From contig CBRAFO010000020.1 in the NCBI GenBank assembly GCA_967755175.1, forward strand, positions 1 to 46,501: a stretch of DNA of 46,501 nucleotides, read 5' to 3'. A program made the position numbers and the translations under genes. Below the pieces are notes generated by a model. That model did not search any database. It was not told the origin of the DNA and worked only from the letters and a program-made list of their open reading frames with translations. Numbering within the stretch: position 1 is the stretch's first letter; the number at the start of each line of letters is the position of its first letter. Origin of the DNA: Rariglobus sp967755175. Its GTDB lineage: Bacteria > Verrucomicrobiota > Verrucomicrobiia > Opitutales > Opitutaceae. Positions 16,101 through 23,013 of the stretch are shown one piece after another.

Positions 16101-16392
16101 AGTCTATCTCGGGCTGACCCGCGCCCTTCCCCGGCAGGCGTTCGCTATGGGCGTTTTCTATGTCGGACTGCTCTGCGCAGGCACGCTCGTGCTTCGTCCG
16201 TCGGACTGGGAAAGCATTCGTTGGTTCCATGACGGACGTGAAGCGTGGAAAGCCGCCTACCTGGAAACTCACGACGAGCTGCTGGCCAACCAACGAAGCA
16301 AATTTCAAGTGTATCCCATCCCAGGAAAAATCACCGAACGCCTCAAGTATCTGGAGGAGCATCGACTCAATCTGTTTACCCCTGGCAAATAG
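13162..16392 (+). CDS. Large polytopic membrane protein made of two homologous halves (GT-C-like)
   Basis: A 1076-residue, strongly hydrophobic protein with many membrane segments. Two halves share a signature just after the first membrane helix: PFWDQWDGEA near residue 40 and MFWDQWDFYL near residue 670, each followed by a His/Arg-rich segment (HCEHRIFFSRVLALGLFKLN and RQHGPHRQGAGFLITHIL). Each half ends with a related GRV...SRY motif (GRVAGYDSSRYADNFAL; GRVCLGIEAAPQASRYVTLM). Acidic residues in the first extracytoplasmic loop after helix 1 are the general mark of GT-C glycosyltransferases, so polyprenyl-phosphate-sugar-dependent transfer outside the inner membrane is plausible. A non-membrane segment at about 430-590 rich in Gly, Pro and Ser separates the halves. 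No named family is recognised; function is inferred from context. Confidence 0.65.
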   Translation: MISAFIKNPRFRIACLYLIGGGLIMLAAKFGLIGAYGNSTPFWDQWDGEASALFIPSIEHHLQPAALFDAHCEHRIFFSRVLALGLFKLNGLWDPKTEMAAQSFLHVGSIILLIALCARTLATHSARLLFGCFTVALFSIPFGWENTLWGFQSQFYFVSFFGLIGIACCWWQPTLSRGWWLGVLAFSLGLLSMASGLLAPAVTCGLLVVRAIQDRRDWWRQACGILVLVALAGIGFLLVRHVPGHDALKAHSLHQFFKVLFKIASWPAKSFWLAPLFQAPLILLLAWALWQRRPATDPAWLLITLGLWGASQSASIAYGRVAGYDSSRYADNFALTLCIGLACLLYLLSRIKERLKTPVIVLSVGWFAVVGGSLHTAIARLPVKIAEKKALSMIEETHVRAYLASHDIAELTDKPFLHIPYPDPTGLAAMLDRPSLREILPANLRDPLSPTGRVINPEGGFHPDGYSPDTTARPNETIWGSYVAASSTPAGGVIELSFPASNRTSWLKMWVAGNPRASGMSLAVIDEHGRSKKIPSPSGSGNFWRSVFFSRPAGPFTLRIVDDNPTEWLAFTLPCEVGPATLATGFLLGKASWIACLGLALIVFTIIRDPERRQFTSSEFLGDVTVAGARLLRENRWLRITSFIVPIAMFALLAWRQHRFVDHYAVNMMFWDQWDFYLPFFKDQDFWSIFTRQHGPHRQGAGFLITHILANLSNWNSRWDAFGTSFSLIAAAVAGFAITVKCGCRARFALPVVALVFFNLRQYEIFVGASNLSHGAIPVLLLMLYGLSWFVAAPVVRLALLSALTFLLIFTGFGIFAGLLTPLLVAIEAAHAFKDRQNLRASLALAALALTLVSWAIFVHGYKFAPAVDGFHFPHERPWEYFYFTGLMLGNFYGIPGYYFPSIVVGLLITAGLTALCAQHGWQILRHGIDGRRISVVIFSLSAFALLYCFNTAVGRVCLGIEAAPQASRYVTLMIPAGLAVYLGLTRALPRQAFAMGVFYVGLLCAGTLVLRPSDWESIRWFHDGREAWKAAYLETHDELLANQRSKFQVYPIPGKITERLKYLEEHRLNLFTPGK

Positions 16393-16429
16393 CTCCTATT
16401 ATGGACGGTCTTCTTAAATCCAGCGTCTA

Positions 16430-17491
16430 ATGTCCAAAACCCTCCTCGTTACCGGCTCCTCCGGCCTCATCGGCTCCGAGGTCTGTATCTATTTCGCCCG
16501 CGAACTGGGCTACACCGTCCATGGTGTGGACAACAACCAGCGCGCCGTGTTCTTCGGCCCACAAGGCGACACGCGATGGAACCAGCGCCGGCTGGCCACA
16601 GAGTTGCCCGGCTTCGTTCACCACGAAATCGATATCCGCGACCGCGCGGGTGTCCTCGCACTGGTTAAATCGATCCGCCCGTCCGCCATCGTCCACACCG
16701 CTGCCCAGCCTTCGCATGATCGCGCGGCGGCGATCCCCTTCGATGATTTCGACACCAACGCCGTCGGCACACTGAACCTGCTCGAAGCCGCCCGCCAAGC
16801 CTGCCCCGAAGCGCCCTTCGTGCACATGAGCACGAACAAGGTCTACGGTGACGCGCCCAATCGCATCGCGCTCACCGAGCTCGAAACCCGTTGGGACTAC
16901 GCCGATCCGGCCTACGCGCACGGCATCGCGGAAACGTTTACCATCGACCAGTCGAAGCACTCGCTTTTCGGCGCGTCCAAGGTCGCCGCCGACGTCATGG
17001 TCCAGGAATACGGCCGCTACTTCGGCCTGCCCACCTGCGCGCTGCGCGGCGGCTGCCTCACGGGGCCAAACCACTCCGGCGTGGAGTTGCACGGCTTCCT
17101 GTCCTACCTCGTGAAATGCAACCTCGAAGGCCGCGAATACAAGGTTTTCGGCTACAAGGGCAAACAGGTGCGCGACAACATTCACTCCCTTGACGTCGCC
17201 CGCTTCATGGCCGCGTTCGTCGCCGCACCGAAAGCCGGCGAGGTCTACAACCTGGGTGGCGGCAAGGCCAACAGCACCTCCATCCTTGAGGCATTCAAGA
17301 TCACCGAAAAATTTACCGGCAAGCCGCAGGTGTTCACCTACCTCGACGAAAACCGCGCCGGCGACCACATCTGCTACTACTCCGACCTCCGCAAAATGCG
17401 CGCCCACTATCCGTCGTGGGACATCACCCAATCCCTCGAAGAAACCATCCGCCAAATCGTCGCGGCCTGGCAGACGCGCAACCCCTCATGA
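16430..17491 (+). CDS. NAD-dependent epimerase/dehydratase, CDP-paratose 2-epimerase-like
   Basis: A 353-residue extended SDR. The dinucleotide motif GSSGLIGSE lies at residues 8-16, followed by GVDNNQRAVFFGPQGDTRWN, VHTAAQPSHDRAAAIPFDDF, STNKVYGDAPNRI, HSLFGASKVAADVMVQEYGR and VFGYKGKQVRDNIHS. The AAQPSHD and GPQGDTRWN motifs are those of the CDP-paratose/tyvelose epimerase group, but the catalytic Tyr of YxxxK is Phe here (LFGASK), as in that group. It overlaps the next epimerase by four bases (ATGA) and a DPM1-like GT2 follows; this epimerase-epimerase-GT2 trio is a recurring cassette in bacterial glycan loci. The substrate is uncertain. Confidence 0.82.
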   Translation: MSKTLLVTGSSGLIGSEVCIYFARELGYTVHGVDNNQRAVFFGPQGDTRWNQRRLATELPGFVHHEIDIRDRAGVLALVKSIRPSAIVHTAAQPSHDRAAAIPFDDFDTNAVGTLNLLEAARQACPEAPFVHMSTNKVYGDAPNRIALTELETRWDYADPAYAHGIAETFTIDQSKHSLFGASKVAADVMVQEYGRYFGLPTCALRGGCLTGPNHSGVELHGFLSYLVKCNLEGREYKVFGYKGKQVRDNIHSLDVARFMAAFVAAPKAGEVYNLGGGKANSTSILEAFKITEKFTGKPQVFTYLDENRAGDHICYYSDLRKMRAHYPSWDITQSLEETIRQIVAAWQTRNPS

Positions 17492-18558
17492 AAATCCTCC
17501 TCTCCGGCGCCTGCGGTTTTGTCGGCACCACCCTGGCGCGCACCTTCGTCGAAGCCGGCCACCAAGTCATCGGCTTCGACAACTTTATCCGTCCCGGCAG
17601 CGAGTCCAATCGCGTCGCGCTCAAGCGCCTCGGCGTGAGCCTCGTGCATGCGGATCTCCGCGCCGCGAGCGACGTTGATGCGTTGCCCGCAGCCGATTGG
17701 GTGATCGACGCTGCCGCCAACCCCAGTGTGCTCGCGGGCGTCGATGGCAAGACCAGCTCGCGCCAGCTCATCGAGCACAATCTAGGCGGCACCATTAACC
17801 TGCTCGAATACTGCAAGCGCCACCGTGCCGGCTTCACGCTCCTCAGCACGAGCCGTGTTTACAGCATCGCCCCGCTCGCCGCACTGGAGGTCGAGGTTGT
17901 TGACCATGCGTTCCGCCCCACTGCCGCCGCGCAAGCGAGCGTCCACGGGCTTACCGCTGCGGGCGTGGGTGAAACCTTCGCGACCACCGCGCCTATTTCG
18001 CTCTATGGCTCGACCAAGCTCGCCAGCGAAGCGCTCGCGCTCGAATACGGCGAGACGTTCGACTTTCCCGTGTTTGTGAATCGCTGCGGCGTCCTCGCCG
18101 GTGCCGGTCAATTCGGCCGCCCCGACCAAGGGATTTTCGCGTATTGGATAAACAGTTACCTCGCCAAGCGCCCACTCCGCTACATCGGCTTCGGCGGACA
18201 CGGCCATCAGGTGCGCGACTGCCTGCATCCGCGCGACCTTGCCCCGTTGCTCGAAAAACAGTTCGCCGCCTCGAAGATCTCGGCCGGCGACCGATTGATC
18301 AATGTGAGCGGCGGCACGGCCTCCGCGTTTTCGCTTCATCAATTGAGCGCATGGTGCGCCGGCCGCTTCGGCCCGCATCCCGTGGCCGCCGATCCGGCGC
18401 CGCGAGCCTTCGACATCCCGTGGATCGTGCTCGATTCCGCCAAGGCCGCCCGAGTGTGGGGATGGCAGCCACACACGCCCGTCCGCGCCATCCTCGACGA
18501 GATTGCCGCCCACGCCGTGGCCCATCCCGACTGGCTCGACCTCTCCGCTCCGCTTTAA
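17488..18558 (+). CDS. Second NAD-dependent epimerase/dehydratase, paired with the preceding gene
   Basis: A 356-residue extended SDR starting at the ATG that overlaps the previous stop. The NAD motif GACGFVGTT is at residues 7-15, then GFDNFIRPGSESNRVAL, VIDAAANPSVLAGVDG, LSTSRVYSI and the catalytic YGSTKLASE (Tyr-x3-Lys). It differs from the first epimerase in lacking the AAQPSHD motif, having AAANPSVLAG instead, so the pair is probably a catalytic couple or heteromer rather than a recent duplicate. Conserved FGGHGHQVRDCLHPRD parallels FGYKGKQVRDNIHSLD of the partner. Likely works on the same nucleotide sugar, which the GT2 downstream then uses. Confidence 0.8.
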   Translation: MKILLSGACGFVGTTLARTFVEAGHQVIGFDNFIRPGSESNRVALKRLGVSLVHADLRAASDVDALPAADWVIDAAANPSVLAGVDGKTSSRQLIEHNLGGTINLLEYCKRHRAGFTLLSTSRVYSIAPLAALEVEVVDHAFRPTAAAQASVHGLTAAGVGETFATTAPISLYGSTKLASEALALEYGETFDFPVFVNRCGVLAGAGQFGRPDQGIFAYWINSYLAKRPLRYIGFGGHGHQVRDCLHPRDLAPLLEKQFAASKISAGDRLINVSGGTASAFSLHQLSAWCAGRFGPHPVAADPAPRAFDIPWIVLDSAKAARVWGWQPHTPVRAILDEIAAHAVAHPDWLDLSAPL

Positions 18559-18571
18559 CGCCCGACCGACC

Positions 18572-19342
18572 ATGATTCATCCTCCCGGCACCCTCACGCT
18601 CTACTCGGTCATCATTCCTGCGCGGAACGAAGAGGAGTCCCTCCCTGGCACGATCCAGGGCATCTACGACACGCTCACCAAGACGGGCATCCCGCACGAG
18701 ATCGTGGTCGTGGACGACGGCAGCAGCGATCGCACTTGGGCGGTGCTGCAGGAGCTGAAGACCACCATCCCCACGCTCGCGCCGGTGCAGAACCTCGGCC
18801 TCCACGGCTTCGGCCGAGCGATCATTGACGGGTTGAACAACAGCCGTGGCGACGCAGTGGTGATCATGATGGCGGACGCCTCCGATTCGCCCGCGCACGC
18901 CGTCGCCTACTGGCGCATCCTCAACGACGAGGGCTACGAGTGCGCGTTCGGCAGCCGGTTCATTAAAGGCGGTCGCGTGGTCGATTACCCGCGTCTCAAG
19001 CTTTTCATCAACCGCATTGCCAACGTCCTGGTAAAAACCGCGTTCGCAATCCCGCTCAACGACACGACCAACGCGTTCAAGGCCTACCGCCGCACGGTGA
19101 TCGACGGATGCCGTCCGCTACTCGCGCCGCATTTCAATCTCACCGTCGAGATCCCGCTCAAGTCCATTGTGCGCGGTTACTCGTGGAAGGTGATCCCGAT
19201 CTCGTGGGAGAACCGCAAATACGGCGAGGCCAAGCTCAAGATCAAGGAGATGGGCAGCCGCTATTTCTTCATTTGTGCCTACATCTGGTTGGAGAAGTAT
19301 TTCAGCCGCGGCGACTACCGCCGGCCGACCGCAGACAACTGA
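18572..19342 (+). CDS. GT2 glycosyltransferase, dolichyl-phosphate mannose synthase-like
   Basis: A 256-residue GT-A enzyme. YSVIIPARNEEESLPGTIQG opens the domain, EIVVVDDGSSDRT carries the nucleotide-binding Asp pair, and MMADASDSP is the metal-binding DxD-like motif. FGSRFIKGGRVVDYPRLKLF and VIPISWENRKYGEAKLKIKE are typical of the DPM1/polyprenyl-phosphate glycosyltransferase branch; the last segment is an amphipathic membrane-contact region. No C-terminal transmembrane domain is present. Likely transfers a sugar, perhaps the product of the two upstream epimerases, to polyprenyl phosphate, which would supply a GT-C enzyme such as the product at 13162. A 92-base gap separates it from the next gene. 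Confidence 0.85.
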   Translation: MIHPPGTLTLYSVIIPARNEEESLPGTIQGIYDTLTKTGIPHEIVVVDDGSSDRTWAVLQELKTTIPTLAPVQNLGLHGFGRAIIDGLNNSRGDAVVIMMADASDSPAHAVAYWRILNDEGYECAFGSRFIKGGRVVDYPRLKLFINRIANVLVKTAFAIPLNDTTNAFKAYRRTVIDGCRPLLAPHFNLTVEIPLKSIVRGYSWKVIPISWENRKYGEAKLKIKEMGSRYFFICAYIWLEKYFSRGDYRRPTADN

Positions 19343-19434
19343 CCGGCGACTACAGGACTCCGTGCGAGTGAAGCCCTGCGGAACGGACAGATAATTTTTG
19401 CCTTCGGACGCGGAATCGACTCCTTCAAAGCGAC

Positions 19435-20631
19435 ATGGCGTTTCCCTTTTTCGCAAAGAGCAAAAACCCGATTTCGGATCGGTGCCGCGACGACTCGGCC
19501 ACGAAGTTGCGCCTGCGTTACGATCCCTACTACCACGCCATGGAAGCGCAGCAGGGCACCACGGTCCGGTTGAAGGGACGAGACATGATCATGTTGGCAA
19601 GCAACGACTACCTCGGGCTCTCCTTCCACCCCAAGGTCATCGAAGCCGCCCGCGCCGCTCTCGCGAAATGGGGCTCCAGTCCCACCGGCGCCCGCGTGTC
19701 CAACGGCTCACGCGCCTACCACATCGAGCTGGAGGAAAAACTCGCCGCCTTCCTCGGCAAAGAGGCCTGCCACATCCACGCCGCCGGCTACCTTTCCTGC
19801 CTCTCCGGCGTCGCCGCCTTCGCCCAAAAAGGCGACGTCATCCTCGCCGACAAAAATATCCACTCGTGCCTCTGGGACGGCATCCGCCTTTCGTCCGCCA
19901 CCGTCGAGCGGTTTTCCCACAACAGCGCCGACGACCTGCGCGCCGTTGCCTCCAGCCTGCCTGCCAACACGCCCAAGATGATGGTGGTCGAAGGCGTTTA
20001 CTCGATGGAAGGTCATATCGCCGATCTCCCCGGGCTACTGTCCGTCGCCGGTGAATACGGCTGCTTTAACGTCCTCGACGATGCCCATGGCTTCGGCGTG
20101 CTCGGACGCCAAGGTCGCGGCACCGCCGATCATTTCGGCGTCACCGACAAAGTGGACATCCTCTGTGGCAGCATGTCGAAAGCCCTCGCCAGCACCGGCG
20201 GTTTCGTCGCCGGTGATCGCAGCCTCATCGAATATCTCCGCACCCACGGAAAACACACCATCTTCAGCGCTTCGCTCAGTCCCTCGCAAGCGGCCGCCGC
20301 CAGCGCCGCCCTCGACGTGCTCCAAACGGAACCCGAGCACCTCGAACGCCTCTGGGCCAACCAGCGCCGCTACACCGCGATGCTCACCTCGCTAGGCCTC
20401 GACACGTGGGGCAGCGAAACCCCGGCCGTTCCCGTCGTAATCGGCGACAAGCTACGCGCCTACTCCTTCTGGCAAGCCTTGCTCGAAAAAGGCGTGTTCA
20501 CGGTCATGTCGATCGCCCCCGCCGTGCCTCCAGGCAAGGACCTCATCCGCACGGCCATCTCCGCCGGCCACACCAACGAACAGCTCGACCGCATCAGCGA
20601 AGCGATGGCTTATGCGAAAAAGCGAGCGTGA
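19435..20631 (+). CDS. Alpha-oxoamine synthase (serine palmitoyltransferase / KBL / BioF family)
   Basis: A 398-residue PLP enzyme that condenses an amino acid with an acyl thioester. Visible: NDYLGLSFHPKVIEAA, GSSPTGARVSNGSRAYHIEL (gly-rich), DDAHGFGVLGRQGRGTADHF and the Schiff-base lysine K249 in GSMSKALAST. The family also includes serine palmitoyltransferase, 2-amino-3-ketobutyrate CoA ligase, BioF and CqsA/LqsA. The genomic setting is telling: a KAS II-like enzyme and an ACP-dehydratase fusion are encoded close by on the other strand. That favours an acyl-ACP-using role making a sphingoid-like or alpha-aminoketone lipid rather than biotin or threonine metabolism. Substrate amino acid not predictable. 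It converges with the GT2 gene ending at 20651, only 19 bases away. Confidence 0.85.
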   Translation: MAFPFFAKSKNPISDRCRDDSATKLRLRYDPYYHAMEAQQGTTVRLKGRDMIMLASNDYLGLSFHPKVIEAARAALAKWGSSPTGARVSNGSRAYHIELEEKLAAFLGKEACHIHAAGYLSCLSGVAAFAQKGDVILADKNIHSCLWDGIRLSSATVERFSHNSADDLRAVASSLPANTPKMMVVEGVYSMEGHIADLPGLLSVAGEYGCFNVLDDAHGFGVLGRQGRGTADHFGVTDKVDILCGSMSKALASTGGFVAGDRSLIEYLRTHGKHTIFSASLSPSQAAAASAALDVLQTEPEHLERLWANQRRYTAMLTSLGLDTWGSETPAVPVVIGDKLRAYSFWQALLEKGVFTVMSIAPAVPPGKDLIRTAISAGHTNEQLDRISEAMAYAKKRA

Positions 20632-20650
20632 GTGCGGAAGCCCGCGCTTC

Positions 20651-21553
20651 TCAAGCGCAGCTGAGCGGCCGGCGCAGACCACAGAGGATCTGCATGCACG
20701 TCCAGGTTTTGCCCAAGTTCGATTTCCACGGGTAAACCAGCGTTTTTCTCAGGTAGGTCTCCGCGAAGCGCCGAGCGTCGGGTTCGACGAAGTTCGTGCG
20801 AATATAGTCACCCCAAAGCGTTTTGAACCGCTCCAGGTTCACATCGTTAAACGTCTTGCGGCCCGGCGATGCGCCTTTGTGGTGCACGATCTCGCTCGTG
20901 TTCGCCACGTAATGGCGGCGTCCCAACCGGTGCATGCGCAAGCAGAGGTCGATGTCTTCGCAGCCGTTCACGTAGGCTTCGTCGAAACCGTCGGCAGCGA
21001 AAAACGTCTCGCGCCGCGTTAAACAGCAAGCCGCCGTTACCGCGCTCCAAGGTGCAAACTCCGTCGCGCGCACCCACGCCGGCACGCGTGCATAATGTTG
21101 CCCGTAATGCGCAGGCGTCAGCCAGGGCGCAAAAATCACCCCGAGGTGGTCGTAACGCCGCGTCGTCGGATTGGTCTGGAGATTACCGATGAAGCCCGCG
21201 TCGGGGAAACGCTCCAGTCCCGCGCGCATCGGCTCATACCAGCCGGGCGCCAGCTCGGTGTCGTTGTTGAGAAAGAGCAGGCGGTCGGCCCGCGCCTCGC
21301 GGGCGGCGAGGTTGTTGTTAATCGCGAAATTTCCCTTCCGTTCGTTCAGGAAAACGCGATACGGCGCGCCGAGTTTTTTAAGGAAATCGCGCGTCCCGTC
21401 CGTGCTCACGTCGTCCACGATCAGGACTTCGTAATCCACACCGACCAGCGAGCGCTCAAGCGTCGCGAGGCAGTGCTGCGTCAGGTCCAAGCGGTTGTAG
21501 GTCGCCATGAGGATGCTCACCTCGGGCCGAGGACTGCTCGCGCTCATGCTCAT
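20651..21553 (-). CDS. GT2 glycosyltransferase
   Basis: A 300-residue GT-A enzyme. Start at 21553 because its ATG overlaps the stop of the upstream GT4 gene (ATGA). EVSILMATYNRLDLTQHCLA begins the fold, EVLIVDDVSTDGTRDFL gives the Asp motif, LLFLNNDTELAPGWYEPM the DXD-like motif, and GCEDIDLCLRMHRLGRR the C-terminal ED motif of this branch. The overall form is that of rhamnosyl- or N-acetylhexosaminyl-type GT2 enzymes of O-antigen clusters. Transcribed with the GT4 at 21550 and probably after the KAS and ACP genes. Confidence 0.88.
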   Translation of the reverse strand: MSMSASSPRPEVSILMATYNRLDLTQHCLATLERSLVGVDYEVLIVDDVSTDGTRDFLKKLGAPYRVFLNERKGNFAINNNLAAREARADRLLFLNNDTELAPGWYEPMRAGLERFPDAGFIGNLQTNPTTRRYDHLGVIFAPWLTPAHYGQHYARVPAWVRATEFAPWSAVTAACCLTRRETFFAADGFDEAYVNGCEDIDLCLRMHRLGRRHYVANTSEIVHHKGASPGRKTFNDVNLERFKTLWGDYIRTNFVEPDARRFAETYLRKTLVYPWKSNLGKTWTCMQILCGLRRPLSCA

Positions 21554-22803
21554 GCGGACGTAACCAACTCCCGGTAAAGCGCGGCGAGACGTCCACTGTT
21601 TTGGTGTGCGTCGAAGTTCGCCTCCACCCAAGCGCGTGCGGCCCGACGCAAGCGGTCGGCCGCGGCATCATCGTCGCGCAGTGCGCGCAGGATTGCCACC
21701 CACGCGGCGGCATCCTCCGGCGAAGCGACACGCCCGGTGACGCCATCGGCAATCGCCTCGGTTGTCGCGGCGGCGGGCGATGTCACCACCAGCACACCGG
21801 CAGCCATCGCCTCGGGAATCACATTGGGCAACCCATCGCGGTCGCCGTCGGCCGCGACCACGCCGGTGTGCAACAACACGTCGGCCCATCCGAGTTGCTG
21901 CGCGATTTCCGCCTGCGGACGGTGCCCGAGAAAGGTCACCTCGGACGCCACACCCAGTTCCGTCGCGAGCTTTTCGAGGGAAGCGCGCAACGGCCCCTCG
22001 CCTGCGATGCGCGCCTCAAAGGCGATGCCCGCAGCTTTCAACGCGGCATAGATACGCAGTTGGCGATCAAGGCCTTTCTTCGGCACCAGCCGCGCCACGC
22101 ACAGCAGACGCAGCACGGGTCGCGGTGTGCGCAAGGACTTGAGTGGAGGCAGCGTATTTAACCCGCGCCGGATGACGTGGATTTTTCCTCCCGACAGGCC
22201 TTTTTCCAACAACGTGCACCGGCCCATCTCGGTCGAGGTGTGAATGAAGAGCGCGGGTTCCAGCTTTTCGCGCAACCAACCGTCGCCGCCATCCTGATAC
22301 AAGTCGTAGGCATGGCCCGCCCCACTGTAGGGATGGCCGTCGAGCCGCCAAAGCAACCAGGCCGCCGCGGCCGGCCCGCCGCCCCATACCACGTGGATGT
22401 GCGCGGGTCGCAGACGACGGAAATGCGCGGCGTGCACCAGCCCGAAGCCGAGCCCGAGTAGGTTTTCAAAAAAGTTGAGCCACGAAGGCGGTCGGCGCGA
22501 AAGGACTCCACGCAGTAACTCGCCCAGAGCCCGCGGCCGACACACCGCCAGCCAGGGCAGCCACGCAACGAGTGTGACGAGTTTCCACTTGGGAAAATGC
22601 GTGATCGGCAATCCGTCGAACGCACCGCCGCCGCCCCACATCGAGTAAAGCCGCACGTTAACGCCGTGCGCGCGCAGACCGGTTACCTCGCGTTGGAGAA
22701 ACGTCTCGGTGGACTTCGGGAAGGTCGTAAAAATATACGCGATCACCGGCCCATCACGCCCGCCCCGTGCCTCCGGCGCACCCGCTTTCGAATCCGCGTC
22801 CAT
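21550..22803 (-). CDS. GT4 glycosyltransferase
   Basis: A GT-B enzyme. Motifs: AYIFTTFPKSTETFLQREV at the N-terminus (sugar-acceptor domain), LLCVARLVPKKGLDRQLRIY (start of donor domain), GEGPLRASLEKLATELGV, FLGHRPQAEIAQQLGWADVL and DGLPNVIPEAMAAGVLVVTS, which holds the E-x7-E-type donor-binding motif. Start chosen at ATG 22803 (417 residues): a longer frame from 22947 adds 48 low-complexity Pro/Ala residues and would translate the 31-bp palindrome at 22823-22853, a dispersed repeat more likely to lie upstream of the gene. The interval 22854-23013 then is non-coding Pro/Ala-like low-complexity sequence between the KAS gene and this one. Confidence 0.85.
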   Translation of the reverse strand: MDADSKAGAPEARGGRDGPVIAYIFTTFPKSTETFLQREVTGLRAHGVNVRLYSMWGGGGAFDGLPITHFPKWKLVTLVAWLPWLAVCRPRALGELLRGVLSRRPPSWLNFFENLLGLGFGLVHAAHFRRLRPAHIHVVWGGGPAAAAWLLWRLDGHPYSGAGHAYDLYQDGGDGWLREKLEPALFIHTSTEMGRCTLLEKGLSGGKIHVIRRGLNTLPPLKSLRTPRPVLRLLCVARLVPKKGLDRQLRIYAALKAAGIAFEARIAGEGPLRASLEKLATELGVASEVTFLGHRPQAEIAQQLGWADVLLHTGVVAADGDRDGLPNVIPEAMAAGVLVVTSPAAATTEAIADGVTGRVASPEDAAAWVAILRALRDDDAAADRLRRAARAWVEANFDAHQNSGRLAALYRELVTSA

Positions 22804-22822
22804 ATCCACATCCGCCACCGAG

Positions 22823-22853
22823 CCGGTTTGTAACTTATTAAGTGACAAACTGG
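22823..22853 (-). repeat. 31-bp palindromic repeat, copy 1 (two arm mismatches)
   Basis: On the minus strand the left arm is CCAGTTTGTCACTTA, a single central A, then TAAGTTACAAACCGG. Thirteen of 15 arm positions pair. It differs at only two positions from the perfect copy at 46314-46344 and is in the same orientation relative to the minus-strand GT4 gene, whose chosen ATG lies 20 bases downstream. It could be a transcription-factor site, an attenuator hairpin or a dispersed element. Confidence 0.8.
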
Positions 22854-23013
22854 ATTGGGGCTCTTGGGCGGCCAAGGCTAGGGCCGGAGGCGGAGGCGCG
22901 GGGGACGGCGCAGGCGTTGGGTTACCGACCGATGCAGCGGTATTCACGGGGGGCTGGCGTGAACGCCCCGGCTACGCGATGCACGGGAGAATGTCATGCG
23001 CGGGAATGCGGGC

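Noticed and set aside
22804..22947. 48-residue N-terminal extension of the GT4 protein
   Set aside because: It is Pro/Ala low complexity and would translate the dispersed 31-bp palindrome; the ATG at 22803 begins shortly before the conserved domain.
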